Assembly: GCF_005577435.1 (NCBI RefSeq)
Contig: NZ_CP040396.1
Span: 2,356,001 to 2,420,000 of the forward strand
From: Paenibacillus algicola
GTDB taxonomy: Bacteria; Bacillota; Bacilli; Paenibacillales; Paenibacillaceae
Length of the DNA: 64,000 bases
Direction of reading: 5' to 3'
The position numbers were made by a program, and so were the translations under genes. The notes under the pieces were generated by a model. The model saw only the letters and a list, made by a program, of their open reading frames with translations. It was not told the DNA's origin and made no database searches. Below, piece after piece: positions 45,272 to 55,130 of this stretch; the stretch's first letter is position 1, and each line of letters starts with the position of its first letter.

Positions 45272-45994
45272 TTACTCCTCGTCATACTCCACGTTGTGGT
45301 ATACCTGCTGCACATCCTCCAGATCCTCAAGCGCATCGATCAGCTTCTCGAATTGTGGAATGGAATCCTCGGGCAGGCTGACATAGGTTTGAGGCAGCAT
45401 GCTCAATTCAGCAACCGTGAATTCAGTAACGCCGGCTTGCTTCAGCGCCTCCTGGACCTCGTGATACTGATCCGGCTCTGCGTAAATAATGACGACATCA
45501 TCCTCTTCCACGATGTCACGCACTTCGATGTCGGCCTCCATCATAAGCTCGAACACCTCGTCCAGCGATTTACCGGTCATACCAAACACGGCCGTGGAGT
45601 CGAACATATAAGCTACCGATCCGCTGACGCCCATATTGCCGCCATTCTTGTTAAATGCAGAGCGGACATCTGATGCCGTCCGGTTCACGTTATTCGTCAG
45701 CGTATCGACAATGACCATAGCGCCGTTGGGACCGAAGCCCTCATAACGAAGCTCTGTGTACGTTTCTTCGCCGCTGCCCTTTGCTTTATCCAATGCCCGA
45801 TCAATAATGGCTTTAGGCACGTTATAGGTTTTGGCCCGCTCCAGAACGACCTTCAGCGCTCGGTTCGACTCCGGGTCCGGCTCACCCTTCTTTGCAGCCA
45901 CATAAATTTCTACGCCGAATTTCGCATAAATCCGGCTCGTATTTGCATCCTTGGAGGCTTTCTTTTCCTTAATATTATTCCATTTGCGACCCAT
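45272..45994 (-). CDS. YebC/PmpR-family protein (YeeI type)
   Basis: A 240-residue member of the YebC family. It starts [20 protein letters not shown], as in B. subtilis YeeI and unlike the AGHSKW start of the main paralogue; [15 protein letters not shown] and the acidic C-terminal domain follow. Long annotated as a DNA-binding regulator; recent work ties YebC proteins to relief of polyproline ribosome stalling. It stands alone; the purT riboswitch lies downstream. Confidence 0.9.
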   Translation of the reverse strand: MGRKWNNIKEKKASKDANTSRIYAKFGVEIYVAAKKGEPDPESNRALKVVLERAKTYNVPKAIIDRALDKAKGSGEETYTELRYEGFGPNGAMVIVDTLTNNVNRTASDVRSAFNKNGGNMGVSGSVAYMFDSTAVFGMTGKSLDEVFELMMEADIEVRDIVEEDDVVIIYAEPDQYHEVQEALKQAGVTEFTVAELSMLPQTYVSLPEDSIPQFEKLIDALEDLEDVQQVYHNVEYDEE

Positions 45995-46032
45995 ACCGCT
46001 CCCGCTTTCTCTATGAATTTAAATCTGTTAGA

Positions 46033-46695
46033 TTACCCTTCAAAAGGGTAGGTCCAAAAGCTTTCCACACCAAATCGCAGAACCATATCTTCTCGGGACA
46101 GCTTCTTGTCGCCCACGAGCTCCGGGGCTTGAAACTGCGAACGATGTGCTGTAATCGATTGGATCTTCTGATCTATATATTCCTCAACATCCTGATATAC
46201 ATCAGGCTCTCCAATGTAATCCCGACAGCCGTTGGAAAATGCAAGGCAATGCACCTCGGGGCGCTCATCCTTCGGCAGTCTCTGAATCGTCCGGATCACA
46301 GAAGCCCCTGTAGCATCATGATCCGGATGAACGCTGTATCCGGGATAGAAGGTAATCACCAGCGATGGCTTTACCTCATCCAGAAGCTTCTTCATTTCAC
46401 CGTCGATCACTTCCGGCTCTTCAAATTCCACCATCTTGTCATGGAAGCCCAGCATTCTTACATCCTGTATTCCGATCGCCTTGCAGGATTCCTCCAGCTC
46501 CAGCTTACGAATGGCCGGAAGCGTAATCCGATTGGCAAAGGGAGGCACCCCCATGTTCCGGCCCATTTCGCCAAGCGTAAGACAGGCATAGGTGACCTGC
46601 CAGCCCTCGTGAATTAGCTTCGCCAATGTCCCGGAAGTGCCGAAGGCTTCATCGTCTGGGTGCGGAAATACAACCAGGACCCTTTTTGTCATCAT
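46033..46695 (-). CDS. bshB2: bacillithiol biosynthesis deacetylase BshB2
   Basis: Zinc deacetylase of the LmbE/PIG-L family that removes acetate from GlcNAc-malate in bacillithiol synthesis. About 220 residues: VFPHPDDEAFGTSG (the zinc motif PHPDDE) near the start and YSVHPDHDATG (third ligand) at about 137. The start is one of two ATGs (46695 or 46692), about 9 bases after AGGAG; the upstream extension overlaps the yojF stop region and is not used. Its neighbour is yojF, the same pair as in B. subtilis (yojG-yojF). Confidence 0.92.
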   Translation of the reverse strand: MMTKRVLVVFPHPDDEAFGTSGTLAKLIHEGWQVTYACLTLGEMGRNMGVPPFANRITLPAIRKLELEESCKAIGIQDVRMLGFHDKMVEFEEPEVIDGEMKKLLDEVKPSLVITFYPGYSVHPDHDATGASVIRTIQRLPKDERPEVHCLAFSNGCRDYIGEPDVYQDVEEYIDQKIQSITAHRSQFQAPELVGDKKLSREDMVLRFGVESFWTYPFEG

Positions 46696-46714
46696 GTCGT
46701 TCATCTCCTGTTCC

Positions 46715-47059
46715 TTAAAAAGGCTCCTGGCTGAGCTGCAATGCAACGACCAGTTTGCCCTGACTATCATGGCCTGCCAAAATCAGGCGTTCTGTATCGC
46801 TCTCCTCAAAGTGCGTGAGTCCTTCCGCGTAAACCCAGCCCTCTTCGGTCTTCAAGCCAACCCGGTAGGGTCCTGCTCCAGAAATTTTTCCACTGGAATA
46901 GCACACCTTGGCATTGGTTATAAAATTAGCCGCAGGATGTCGGGAGCTGTCCACATGCGCAGCATATGCACCTGTAGTCAGCTCCAGATGGACGTAAAGC
47001 TCCTGATCCTGCAGCTTGTTCAGCATCTGCTGTACTTCTGATAAATTAATAAGCTCCAT
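46715..47059 (-). CDS. yojF: YojF family protein (DUF1806)
   Basis: A 114-residue cytosolic protein (MELINLSEVQQMLNKLQDQ; FITNAKVCYSSGKISGAGPYRVGL) of the DUF1806 family that accompanies bshB2 in Bacillales. The function is unknown; a link to bacillithiol is inferred from the conserved pairing. bshB2 starts 19 bp after its stop, so the two are one operon. No cysteine cluster or enzyme motif beyond a single Cys is seen. Confidence 0.88.
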   Translation of the reverse strand: MELINLSEVQQMLNKLQDQELYVHLELTTGAYAAHVDSSRHPAANFITNAKVCYSSGKISGAGPYRVGLKTEEGWVYAEGLTHFEESDTERLILAGHDSQGKLVVALQLSQEPF

Positions 47060-47166
47060 GGTACCCTCCGGCTCAAGTAAGTTAGTTCATGTTCAAGTGC
47101 GAATATGACTATTCTATCACATTTAAGCCGAGATGAAAAAAGGTTCAGGACGCCTCCTTGGAATGA

Positions 47167-47931
47167 CTAAATGGCCGGCATGACGTTACCGCCGCAGACA
47201 GGAATGTACGCGCCTGTCGTAAAAGAAGCCAGATCTGATGCAAGAAAAGCCACCATATTGGCAATTTCCTGATCCGTACCCCGGCGCCGCAGGGGAACCT
47301 GCTGCTCATAAGAGGCGTTATGCTCTGTGCCTTGATCCCGATCCCGGTCACTGACCGTCCATCCCGGGGCGACCTGATTGACCGTAATCCCCTGCTCCCC
47401 TACCTCCTTCGCCAGTACGCGATAGACGCCGTCCATCCCTCTTTTTCCAGCGGTGTACGCTGATTGGTTCGGGAAATTCTGCATGGAGCATTCCGTATTG
47501 ATCCCGATAAACCTTCCGTAACCTCTCTCGGCCATGGAAGGAATGAAGGCTTTGGCAAGATAAACGCTCTGCATCACACAGCTGTCGAACTGACTCTGAT
47601 AATCACGGGGATCCTGCTCTAGAACCGAGGTCCAGGCGTACTGCTCGACAGCATTGGCAACCGTAATATCTGGAAGCCTGCCCAGACTGGCTTGAATCTG
47701 CTCCTTCATCTGCATCACGGATTCCTGGCTCGTGATATCTCCTTGAACGATCATTGCTTTTCTTCCGGTCTGCAGAACCTCCTGAAGCAGCTGATTCGCT
47801 TTCTCCGCATTACTCCGGTAATGAATGACGATATCAGCTCCGCACTCCGCGAGTGTAGAAATCATTACCCGACCGAGCTGGCCCGTACCCCCAGTGACCA
47901 GAGCCATTTTCCCTGTCAAATCAATACGCAT
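47167..47931 (-). CDS. SDR-family oxidoreductase
   Basis: A 254-residue short-chain dehydrogenase: TGGTGQLGRVM cofactor loop at the N-terminus, NAVEQYAW (for NAG), and the YTAGKRG active site (Tyr-x3-Lys). The position usually held by the catalytic Ser, 13 residues before the Tyr, is Thr. The C-terminus is GAYIPVCGGNVM, close to the usual IPVDGG. The substrate is unknown. Last gene on the strand of the ynj-like block, 48 bp after the phosphatidyltransferase gene. Confidence 0.87.
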   Translation of the reverse strand: MRIDLTGKMALVTGGTGQLGRVMISTLAECGADIVIHYRSNAEKANQLLQEVLQTGRKAMIVQGDITSQESVMQMKEQIQASLGRLPDITVANAVEQYAWTSVLEQDPRDYQSQFDSCVMQSVYLAKAFIPSMAERGYGRFIGINTECSMQNFPNQSAYTAGKRGMDGVYRVLAKEVGEQGITVNQVAPGWTVSDRDRDQGTEHNASYEQQVPLRRRGTDQEIANMVAFLASDLASFTTGAYIPVCGGNVMPAI

Positions 47932-47979
47932 ATTTCCCTCTCCCTTACATGTGAAATAGAATGCCGCCGTGCTAGCTTT

Positions 47980-48573
47980 TTAAGCCCCATGGCGCTTCAA
48001 CCAGGTGTACACATCCCACAGATGCTTGATCGCAGTAAGAACTAACAGGCTGAAAAAGATCCAGGCCGCGGCAAACGCCACCGAAGAAAACAGCATCATC
48101 ACGGTAAAAAAAGCAAAGGATTCCGTCCGCTCCAAGATCCCGGGGTTATAATGAAACCCTTTTATGCCTGAATTCTCAATCACATTTCCTGTCACCAAAA
48201 AGGTTGTCACCACGACCAGAATTCCAGCCAGGCTCAAAATTAACGGTGCATTTGCACCGGAATACGCTAGAACCAGGGCGGACATCATAGCCCCTTCAAC
48301 GATACGATCAAACACAATATCCAGCACATTGCCCCATTTGGAGGGCTTGGTCATGCGTGCAATGGTTCCATCCACAGCATCCAGATAGCCGGAAAGCCAT
48401 AACATCACAACAGCGGCAGCCGGATAGCCAGCCAGGAACACCGCGGCACTGCCGACTCCGAGCGTCATTGCGATCCAGCTGACCGCATTCGCCGACAGGC
48501 CGGCTTTGTGAAGGACGATGGCGCCCCGATGGATGATCGGCTGAACGGTATTTCTAGCATAAGAGTCCAGCAT
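47980..48573 (-). CDS. CDP-alcohol phosphatidyltransferase (YnjF-like)
   Basis: A 197-residue membrane enzyme with the complete family motif D-x2-DG-x2-AR-x8-G-x3-D-x3-D, starting at LDAVDGTIAR (residue about 66), and about six helices. It would move a phosphoalcohol from a CDP-activated donor. E. coli YnjF sits in the same gene context (after an ABC transporter), which supports this as a ynj-type operon. It starts 15 bp after the ATPase gene. Confidence 0.88.
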   Translation of the reverse strand: MLDSYARNTVQPIIHRGAIVLHKAGLSANAVSWIAMTLGVGSAAVFLAGYPAAAVVMLWLSGYLDAVDGTIARMTKPSKWGNVLDIVFDRIVEGAMMSALVLAYSGANAPLILSLAGILVVVTTFLVTGNVIENSGIKGFHYNPGILERTESFAFFTVMMLFSSVAFAAAWIFFSLLVLTAIKHLWDVYTWLKRHGA

Positions 48574-48588
48574 TTTCTCCCCTCCTTC

Positions 48589-49635
48589 TTACATGGGAAA
48601 GCACCACAGCTCATCCCGATTGTATTGAATGCCTAATCGCTGACCGGGAACATGCTGCACCAGTCCGGGCAGCTTCATCACCAGGTGCTCGTCTTGAGCC
48701 TCCAGCTCCAGCAGCGTATGATCTCCCCGAAAAGAAACACGCCGCACCTCTCCCTGCACCGGAGATGAAGAATCCAGAATCAGCCATTCGGATCTTAATG
48801 CAGCCTGAACCGGTCCATCACGTAATGAAGCCAGTGAGGGATGAAGCGGCAGCTCTCCAAACAGGGTACGCACCCGGCTCCCCAGCTTGATCCCTCTCAG
48901 CCTGTTGTCCATCCCCATAAATGCCGCTGCCCACGGGCTTGCCGGACGATAGTACAGATCCTCCAAGGTCCCGTACTGCTCTCGCTTCCCCTGATTCACC
49001 AGGAGAAACCGGTCGCCCAGCGTCATGGCCTCTTCCCGGTCATGCGTCACCATGATCATTGGAACCTCGCGCGTACGCTTGAGATCTGCAAGCCAGCTGC
49101 CCATCTGCCTGCGAAGCAGCGGGTCCAGCTGGCTGAATGGCTCATCGAGCAGCAGCAGCTCCGGCTCAATGATCAATGACCGGGCCAGCGCTGCGCGCTG
49201 CTCTTGGCCACCGGATAATGAGGACAAGGACCGCGAGTAAAAGCCCGCAAGTCCCACCTCCGCCAAGAGCTGCTCCGCTTTGGCTTTTCTTTCCTTCGGC
49301 TTTACGCCCTTCAGCTTTAATCCGATTTCAACATTATGTCCGACGCTTAAGAACGGCAGCAGATAAGGCTTCTGAAAGATCATGGACAATCCCCGCTTCT
49401 CCGGTGGAAGCTGATGAATACGACGGCCGCCCATGATGATGCTGCCCCGCTCTGGATGAAGAAGACCGGCCAGCAGCTGCAGCAGCGTTGATTTTCCGCT
49501 TCCCGAAGGTCCCAGGATCACGAGCAGCTGTCCTTTCTCCAGCGTAAAGGATTGTTCGGCCAGAGTAAACGATGAGCTGTAGCTGCAGCCGATACCGGAC
49601 ACCTGCAGGAACGGCTCTTTTGTAATGGCGGTCAT
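48589..49635 (-). CDS. ABC transporter ATPase (YnjD/PotA-like)
   Basis: A 348-residue ATPase: Walker [10 protein letters not shown], signature LSGGQEQRAALA, Walker B LLLDEPFSQLDP, switch His in VTHDREEAM, then a C-terminal OB-like (TOBE) regulatory domain (about 240-345). It belongs to the iron/thiamine/polyamine importer class and closes the ABC complex with the two permeases and binding protein. Its ATG overlaps the permease stop in an ATGA. Confidence 0.9.
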   Translation of the reverse strand: MTAITKEPFLQVSGIGCSYSSSFTLAEQSFTLEKGQLLVILGPSGSGKSTLLQLLAGLLHPERGSIIMGGRRIHQLPPEKRGLSMIFQKPYLLPFLSVGHNVEIGLKLKGVKPKERKAKAEQLLAEVGLAGFYSRSLSSLSGGQEQRAALARSLIIEPELLLLDEPFSQLDPLLRRQMGSWLADLKRTREVPMIMVTHDREEAMTLGDRFLLVNQGKREQYGTLEDLYYRPASPWAAAFMGMDNRLRGIKLGSRVRTLFGELPLHPSLASLRDGPVQAALRSEWLILDSSSPVQGEVRRVSFRGDHTLLELEAQDEHLVMKLPGLVQHVPGQRLGIQYNRDELWCFPM

Positions 49636-50456
49636 GCCGCTTCCCCCTTTTCAGCAAATTGATCCACCTGTGTTTCTCTTGCACTGTAGATCACAACCAA
49701 CAACGCAGGAATAACAAATACCATGCTTAAAGCTCCCATCAGACTGTAATCTCCGCTAGAAAGTGTGCTGAAGAGCAGCATCGGCAGTGTAATCAAGCTT
49801 CCCCCGCCGATGAACAGCGTAAATAAATACTGACTCCAGGAGTTCAGAAAGCTGAACAGAATACTCAGCGTGAGCACCGGCTTCAACAGGGGCAGCTCAG
49901 CCTGAACAAACGACTGCCAGCGCGTGGCACCCAGCAGGCGCAGCTGCTTCTCATATCCGGAATCATAGCCGGCGTAGAAGCCATATAGCAAATAGATCGA
50001 GTATGGCGCTGCCGGAATAAGATGAGCAAGCAGCACACCCAGCCAGCTGTCAGACAGCCCGATCTGAAGAAAAAACACATGTACTCCGACCGCAATGGCA
50101 ATGCCGGGAATCAGAATGGGGGCAATCAGTGCGAGGCGAATCCAGCGATTCCCCCGTTGAATATACAAGCCGAGAGCTCTTGCTGCCGGATACGCAACCA
50201 GCTGCGAGATCACACTTGTCGCTGCTGCAAGCCCCAAACTGTTCAAAATGGAGGTCCATACCTGGGAATGAGACGAGAACACATAGGACCATGCACGGAG
50301 ACTAAAGACTGGCAGCAGCTCCGGAAACCGCCATTGCAGCGAGAAGGACCAGATCAGCAGCGGCACGAACGGAAGAATAAACACGGCCAGCAGCAGGAGA
50401 AAGACCCCGGCATACCCGCTCCTTTGCTTAAGACTGCTGTACCGTATGATGTTCAC
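49632..50456 (-). CDS. ABC transporter permease (YnjC-like, second half)
   Basis: A 274-residue permease with six helices and the EAA-type loop EKQLRLLGATRWQSFVQAELPLLKP. The start is a GTG at 50456, inside the end of the preceding permease gene (29-base overlap), so the two are coupled. In E. coli YnjC the two permease halves are one chain; here they are separate. Confidence 0.88.
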   Translation of the reverse strand: MNIIRYSSLKQRSGYAGVFLLLLAVFILPFVPLLIWSFSLQWRFPELLPVFSLRAWSYVFSSHSQVWTSILNSLGLAAATSVISQLVAYPAARALGLYIQRGNRWIRLALIAPILIPGIAIAVGVHVFFLQIGLSDSWLGVLLAHLIPAAPYSIYLLYGFYAGYDSGYEKQLRLLGATRWQSFVQAELPLLKPVLTLSILFSFLNSWSQYLFTLFIGGGSLITLPMLLFSTLSSGDYSLMGALSMVFVIPALLVVIYSARETQVDQFAEKGEAA

Positions 50457-51312
50457 CCCATTTCAAGTATAAGAACACTAACACCACACTAATCAACGTA
50501 ATGACCATGTTGATCGCCATCGCTTCCGGGCGATAGGTCAAATCCGGATTGGTATAGGCCTCATAGGCAAGAATCGGCAGAGCCGGCTGACTGACCGACC
50601 CTAATATGTACGGCACCTCAAAGGAACCAAAGGTATAAGCAAATACAATGATTGATGAAGACAATAACGGCGGCAGCATGAACGGAAATGTCACCAGCCT
50701 GAAGCGCTGCCAGGAGGATGCGCCAAGAAGCCGCAGCTGACGCTCGTACGGCAATACCCAGGCTTTTAATATACTGATAATGGATACCGCAATGAAAGGA
50801 ACTTCCTTCCATATGTACTCCAGTATAATGCCGGCGCCCACTTGATCCTGTACCAGCACCGGAAATGCAGCCGGCTCTTGAATTATGCCTGCCCAATATG
50901 CCAGTCTCGACAAATACCCGCTCTGACCTAACAGCATCCAGATCGCCATCGCTCCCACCACATGAGGCAGCGGCAGATTAAACTGAATCAAGAATTGCAG
51001 CCACTTGCTCTTGTTCACATATCTTCTCAGCCAAAGTGCCAGAAGTACCGCCAGGACGGCGGAGATGAGCGTAGAGAACAGAGATACCATGAGCGAGAAG
51101 CTGAGAGAGCTATAGAAGATTCGCGACACGAACAGCTCCCGGTATACATCCAGAGACAGCTCCGTTTGGCCGATCAGCGGAACATATCCCAGGCTCTGTT
51201 CGCCCGTAATCCACAGTCCTGCACCAACAGGCACCAGAATGACCAATACGGAGGGCAGGAGCATCCCCGCGAGGAGCCAGAGGCGAGCTTTTTTACTTTT
51301 GGAATAAAACAT
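50428..51312 (-). CDS. ABC transporter permease (YnjC-like, first half)
   Basis: A 294-residue permease: N-terminal helix (WLLAGMLLPSVLVILVPVGAGL), core helices and the EAA loop YERQLRLLGASSWQRFRLVTFPFMLP. It overlaps the binding-protein gene by 20 bases and the next permease by 29. The imported substrate is unknown. Confidence 0.88.
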   Translation of the reverse strand: MFYSKSKKARLWLLAGMLLPSVLVILVPVGAGLWITGEQSLGYVPLIGQTELSLDVYRELFVSRIFYSSLSFSLMVSLFSTLISAVLAVLLALWLRRYVNKSKWLQFLIQFNLPLPHVVGAMAIWMLLGQSGYLSRLAYWAGIIQEPAAFPVLVQDQVGAGIILEYIWKEVPFIAVSIISILKAWVLPYERQLRLLGASSWQRFRLVTFPFMLPPLLSSSIIVFAYTFGSFEVPYILGSVSQPALPILAYEAYTNPDLTYRPEAMAINMVITLISVVLVFLYLKWGEHHTVQQS

Positions 51313-52567
51313 GCTTCCTCCAGCCTTCCTCCAACGCCTGATTGTACGCCGGCGACAGATCCGGCAGCTTATGCTTCAGCAGAACCTCTGCCGGCACCGC
51401 GGTTTCACCGGCGTCGCTTTGAATCTGCTTGTACTGGCTTGCAGCCTCCCCTTCCAGCTTGGCAGGATGGATTCCCAGACCGTCTCCCCAGCCCTCCTGC
51501 GTCCCCATCTTCTTAAACTGCATTTCCGGCTCCAGCAGCAGATTGGCCGTCACCATCGCCGCTGCTTTATGCTTGGCGTTATAAGGAATGGCAACATAAT
51601 GATAATCTCCAATCGTCCCGGTGCGGAATACATAAGGCCTTGCCGTCTCCGGCATTCTGCCTTTGTTAATCTCGGCCTGAATGCCTCCTAGATCCTGCAC
51701 AAACGTAAAATCGACCTCATTGTTGTTAAACAGCGTCTGCAGCTCCGCGATGGACTTCGGATATGTTTCACCACCCCGCCATAAATGCGGCTTGATCTCA
51801 TTCAAGTAGCTCCAGACCGGCTCAACCGCTTTTTTGAATTCTGCTTGGTCCAGCGGCTTTTCCCACTGCTCATAGCCTCCGCTTAGCTCATAGAACAGCT
51901 GCTTCACAAATCGTGTACCGATAAAATCAGGGGGAGCATTGTATGTAAACCGACCCGGATTATTCTGAATCCACACCTTCAGCTCTTCATAGCTTCGCGG
52001 CAGTTCATCCGGATCTACGGTGCTTGCGTTATACACGAACTGAAACTGGGCGCTTCCCCATACCGATTCCATGCCCTCTGTATCGTTTCCAAAATCCTTT
52101 TGAATGGCAGGATTACTGTAATCGACGTATTGTGCGTTAGGAAGAATCTCAGCAAAAGGACCGAACAGCGCTTCTGCCTGCTTCAGGGTATTGAAATTTT
52201 CTCCGTTAATCCAGATTAAATCGACGCTGCCTTCCTCATGCCTTCCTGCCTGCTTCTCATTCAGAACCTTATTAACAGCTTCAGCCGTATCATTGACCGG
52301 AATCCGCTTCAGCGTAACTCCGTATTCGTCCTTCAGCACGCGGCCAACCGTCTGATCAACATACGAATTGATCACATCACTGCCGCCCCATAAATACCAG
52401 TTGACCTGCTGACCTTTAGCCTCATCAACCACCTGTTCCCAGCTGGAGCCACTAAGAAGGCTTGCATCCTCCGCACTCCTCACGACTTCCAGACTGCCGG
52501 AGCTGCAGGAGGATAGGACCATCGCCGCTGACAGCCATAGAATTAGTGCAGCCATAGGCTTTTTCAT
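51293..52567 (-). CDS. ABC transporter binding lipoprotein (YnjB-like)
   Basis: A 424-residue extracellular receptor. The signal peptide ends in the lipobox VLSSC (Cys at about 21). Family features: VNWYLWGGSDVINSYVDQ near the N-terminus and ADQVKRIPVN-like spacing, then LIWINGENFNTLKQ, a binding-cleft segment of YnjB proteins. AAAGGGG lies before the ATG. It starts 20 bp after the flavoprotein gene. Substrate unknown. Confidence 0.87.
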   Translation of the reverse strand: MKKPMAALILWLSAAMVLSSCSSGSLEVVRSAEDASLLSGSSWEQVVDEAKGQQVNWYLWGGSDVINSYVDQTVGRVLKDEYGVTLKRIPVNDTAEAVNKVLNEKQAGRHEEGSVDLIWINGENFNTLKQAEALFGPFAEILPNAQYVDYSNPAIQKDFGNDTEGMESVWGSAQFQFVYNASTVDPDELPRSYEELKVWIQNNPGRFTYNAPPDFIGTRFVKQLFYELSGGYEQWEKPLDQAEFKKAVEPVWSYLNEIKPHLWRGGETYPKSIAELQTLFNNNEVDFTFVQDLGGIQAEINKGRMPETARPYVFRTGTIGDYHYVAIPYNAKHKAAAMVTANLLLEPEMQFKKMGTQEGWGDGLGIHPAKLEGEAASQYKQIQSDAGETAVPAEVLLKHKLPDLSPAYNQALEEGWRKHVLFQK

Positions 52568-52587
52568 ATGCAGCCACCCCTTTCTAT

Positions 52588-53703
52588 CTATCTCTTATAT
52601 AGCCGCTGATACTGCCGTACAAAGCGTTCGTCAATCCAGCGTTTTAGCTTCCAGCACCATCGCCCGTAGAGCAACACCTTCTTATATAGCAAAATCGCCT
52701 TGCGGTTCCCCGTCGACATCAGCGACAGATAGTCACGCTGCGGTGAATATGCCTGAAGCTCCGTGCCGCTGAAAAATGCGCGTAGATTGCTCCACAAATA
52801 CGGAGCCTCCCTGACGGCATACACCCCGGCTTTGGGGAGAGGGCGATGTCCGTCCAAGGCGGCACAATCACCCGCAGCAAAAATCTCCGGGTAATCCACG
52901 GACTGCAGCTTTGGCGTCACCAGCAGATAGCCGCCGTCGCGGACCTGCAGCCCTGAAGACATAAACACGTCCGGTGCTTTGGGACCTGCTGCCCAAATCA
53001 GATGTTGAAATGGAACCTTGCGGCCGGATGTTAATGTCACGATGCCTTGATCCACCTTGAGCGCCGCATCGTTTTCATACAGCCGTACATTTTGTTTGGC
53101 AACAATCTGTGTAAGACGACGGTGCATGCGTGAGCCTGTCTTCATCCCAAGTAAAGAGCCTGCACTGATTAACGAAACAGAGCCGCCTTTTGTCCGGTTA
53201 CGAGCCTGCAGCGCCAGGCTGAGTTCCAGTCCAGCAGCACCTCCTCCGACCACGACCGCGGCTTCATCCCCATGCTCCTGGACCGCCCATTTCATAAACG
53301 GCTCCAAAGGCTTGACGGGAAGCCCGTATGACAGGACGCCTGACGTATCTGTGCCGGCACTCTGCGAACCGATATCAAAGGAGAGAGCATCATATGAAAG
53401 CGACTCCTGCGACGCCAGGTGGATTACTCTGGACTTGGCATCTACGGAAATGACACGGTCCTGCACCAGGCGCACGCCGGCCGTTTCAGCCAGCCTTCTT
53501 AGGTCCACTCGAATTTCGTCCAGGATATTGGTGCCTTCGATATATCCAGAGATCAGTCCGGAATAGTATTGAAATGGCGATGGCGAAATCAGGACAACCT
53601 CTACATGTGGAATCGGCTGTCGGCTGAGCTCCTTCAAAACATGAAGATGTGCATGTCCCCCACCCGCCAGGATCAGACGACGCTGGTCTCCTGCAGCAAT
53701 CAT
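52588..53703 (-). CDS. FAD-dependent oxidoreductase (NDH-2-like, SelD-linked type)
   Basis: A 371-residue two-dinucleotide-binding flavoprotein: RLILAGGGHAHLHVLK for FAD, AAVVVGGGAAGLELSLAL for NAD(P)H, and IFAAGDCAAL near the C-terminus. The GGGHAH start is typical of the branch fused to or found near SelD, and of NDH-2-like enzymes. It has no CxxxxC pair. The start at 53703 makes an ATGA overlap with the stop of the previous gene; ATG 53712 is an alternative. Confidence 0.83.
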   Translation of the reverse strand: MIAAGDQRRLILAGGGHAHLHVLKELSRQPIPHVEVVLISPSPFQYYSGLISGYIEGTNILDEIRVDLRRLAETAGVRLVQDRVISVDAKSRVIHLASQESLSYDALSFDIGSQSAGTDTSGVLSYGLPVKPLEPFMKWAVQEHGDEAAVVVGGGAAGLELSLALQARNRTKGGSVSLISAGSLLGMKTGSRMHRRLTQIVAKQNVRLYENDAALKVDQGIVTLTSGRKVPFQHLIWAAGPKAPDVFMSSGLQVRDGGYLLVTPKLQSVDYPEIFAAGDCAALDGHRPLPKAGVYAVREAPYLWSNLRAFFSGTELQAYSPQRDYLSLMSTGNRKAILLYKKVLLYGRWCWKLKRWIDERFVRQYQRLYKR

Positions 53704-55130
53704 CGGAACCATTTAACGTAAGCCTTCAGCAGCTTGTAGACCGGACCGTCAAACAGCTTCTTTTCCCAATACTGCCCTGAAGCCTTTTTCAGAGCCTCGC
53801 CATGGGTCGGGTAAGGATGAATCGTTTCGGCAATATGGCTCACTTTACAGCCATGCTGCTTCGCAAACACCGCCTCCTGCATCCAGTTACCAGCCCCTTT
53901 GCCAACAGCATGTGCTCCCATAATTTTTCCCTTTTGATCTGCAATGATTTTGACGAGTCCTTCCGTGCTGCGGTCGGTAATGAAACGGTCTACCTCCTTG
54001 AGGTCTGTGATGTATATCTGTATATCATCTCCCGCCTGTTCCCGGGCCTCCTTCTCCGTCATGCCCAGATGAAAAATTTCCGGATCCGTATACGTCACCC
54101 AAGGCACCGCATCATAGCTCACCTTGCGTCTTAAACCGAATACCGCGTTAGACACGGCAACCTTGCCCTCCATGCCAGCGGCATGGGTAAACGGAAACGG
54201 CTTAATGACATCACCAATCGCGAAGATAGAGCGCGCCGTCGTTCGTAGATTTTTTTGCACAGCGATATGATCTCCGTCCACCTCCACCGAGGTTCGGTGC
54301 AGATCCAGCTGGTCTGTATTCGGCATCCGCCCGGTGGCAATCAACAGCCCTTCTGCCTGCCAGGTATGCTCATGTCCGTTTATGCGGCCGTAAATGGTTT
54401 TGACACCGGCTTCGTCTGCCGCTACCTTCTGCACCTCAGTATGGTAGACGATGCTCATCTCCTGTTCCATTAGTGACTGGGCCCGGGCCGCAATATCATG
54501 GTCTTCTTTCGGGAACAAAGAATCTCCCTTGACCAGCAGCGTAACCTGAGAGCCCAGGCGAGCCAACGCCTGAGACAGCTCCAGTCCCACCGGTCCGGCG
54601 CCGATGACCACCAATCTCTTCGGAAGCGACATCATGTCAAACACACTTTCGTTCGTCAGGTAATCAATATCCTTGAGCCCCTCGATATCAGGCACTTTGG
54701 CTCTGGAGCCGGCAGCAATGATGATTCTTTTGCCCTGCAGCGTCTCCTGACCATCGATTTGAATAGCATGATTATCTAGAAACTTGGCATGTCCCTGGTA
54801 CACATCAATTCCCATACTTTCAAAATGCTCTGCCGCATCATGATGCGCAATGACCGCCTTTGCCGCCTGAACTCGACGGTAGGCTTCCAGATAATCGGCT
54901 TCGCCGGTAAGACTGAGCCCATATCCCTCCGCAGTCTTGCGCGCGTCATGTAAGTCATTGGCCGCCGCAATGAGTGCCTTGGATGGAACACAGCCCGTAT
55001 GCAGGCAGTCTCCACCGGGCTGGGCGTCCTTATCAATCAATGCAACCTTAATTCCGAACCGGATCGCGCCAACGGCAGCGGTCAATCCGCCGGAGCCGGC
55101 ACCGATCACGATCAGATCATATTTTTTCAT
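53700..55130 (-). CDS. mercuric-reductase-like pyridine nucleotide-disulfide oxidoreductase
   Basis: A 476-residue flavoenzyme of the Lpd/MerA family. FAD motif VIGAGSGGLTAA (8-19), redox pair GGDCLHTGCVPSK (Cys42/Cys47), NAD(P)H motif VVIGAGPVGLELSQAL, and the C-terminal catalytic HPYPTHGEALKKA in place of the Lpd HxHPT. It lacks the terminal Cys pair of true MerA, so mercury reduction is unlikely. The ATG at 55130 has GAGGAGGAAGGGG upstream and overlaps the stop of a small upstream gene. Confidence 0.88.
   Translation of the reverse strand: MKKYDLIVIGAGSGGLTAAVGAIRFGIKVALIDKDAQPGGDCLHTGCVPSKALIAAANDLHDARKTAEGYGLSLTGEADYLEAYRRVQAAKAVIAHHDAAEHFESMGIDVYQGHAKFLDNHAIQIDGQETLQGKRIIIAAGSRAKVPDIEGLKDIDYLTNESVFDMMSLPKRLVVIGAGPVGLELSQALARLGSQVTLLVKGDSLFPKEDHDIAARAQSLMEQEMSIVYHTEVQKVAADEAGVKTIYGRINGHEHTWQAEGLLIATGRMPNTDQLDLHRTSVEVDGDHIAVQKNLRTTARSIFAIGDVIKPFPFTHAAGMEGKVAVSNAVFGLRRKVSYDAVPWVTYTDPEIFHLGMTEKEAREQAGDDIQIYITDLKEVDRFITDRSTEGLVKIIADQKGKIMGAHAVGKGAGNWMQEAVFAKQHGCKVSHIAETIHPYPTHGEALKKASGQYWEKKLFDGPVYKLLKAYVKWFR

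Noticed and set aside
53700..55130. True mercuric reductase or dihydrolipoamide dehydrogenase
   Set aside because: There is no C-terminal vicinal Cys pair or heavy-metal domain, and no 2-oxo acid dehydrogenase genes are nearby.
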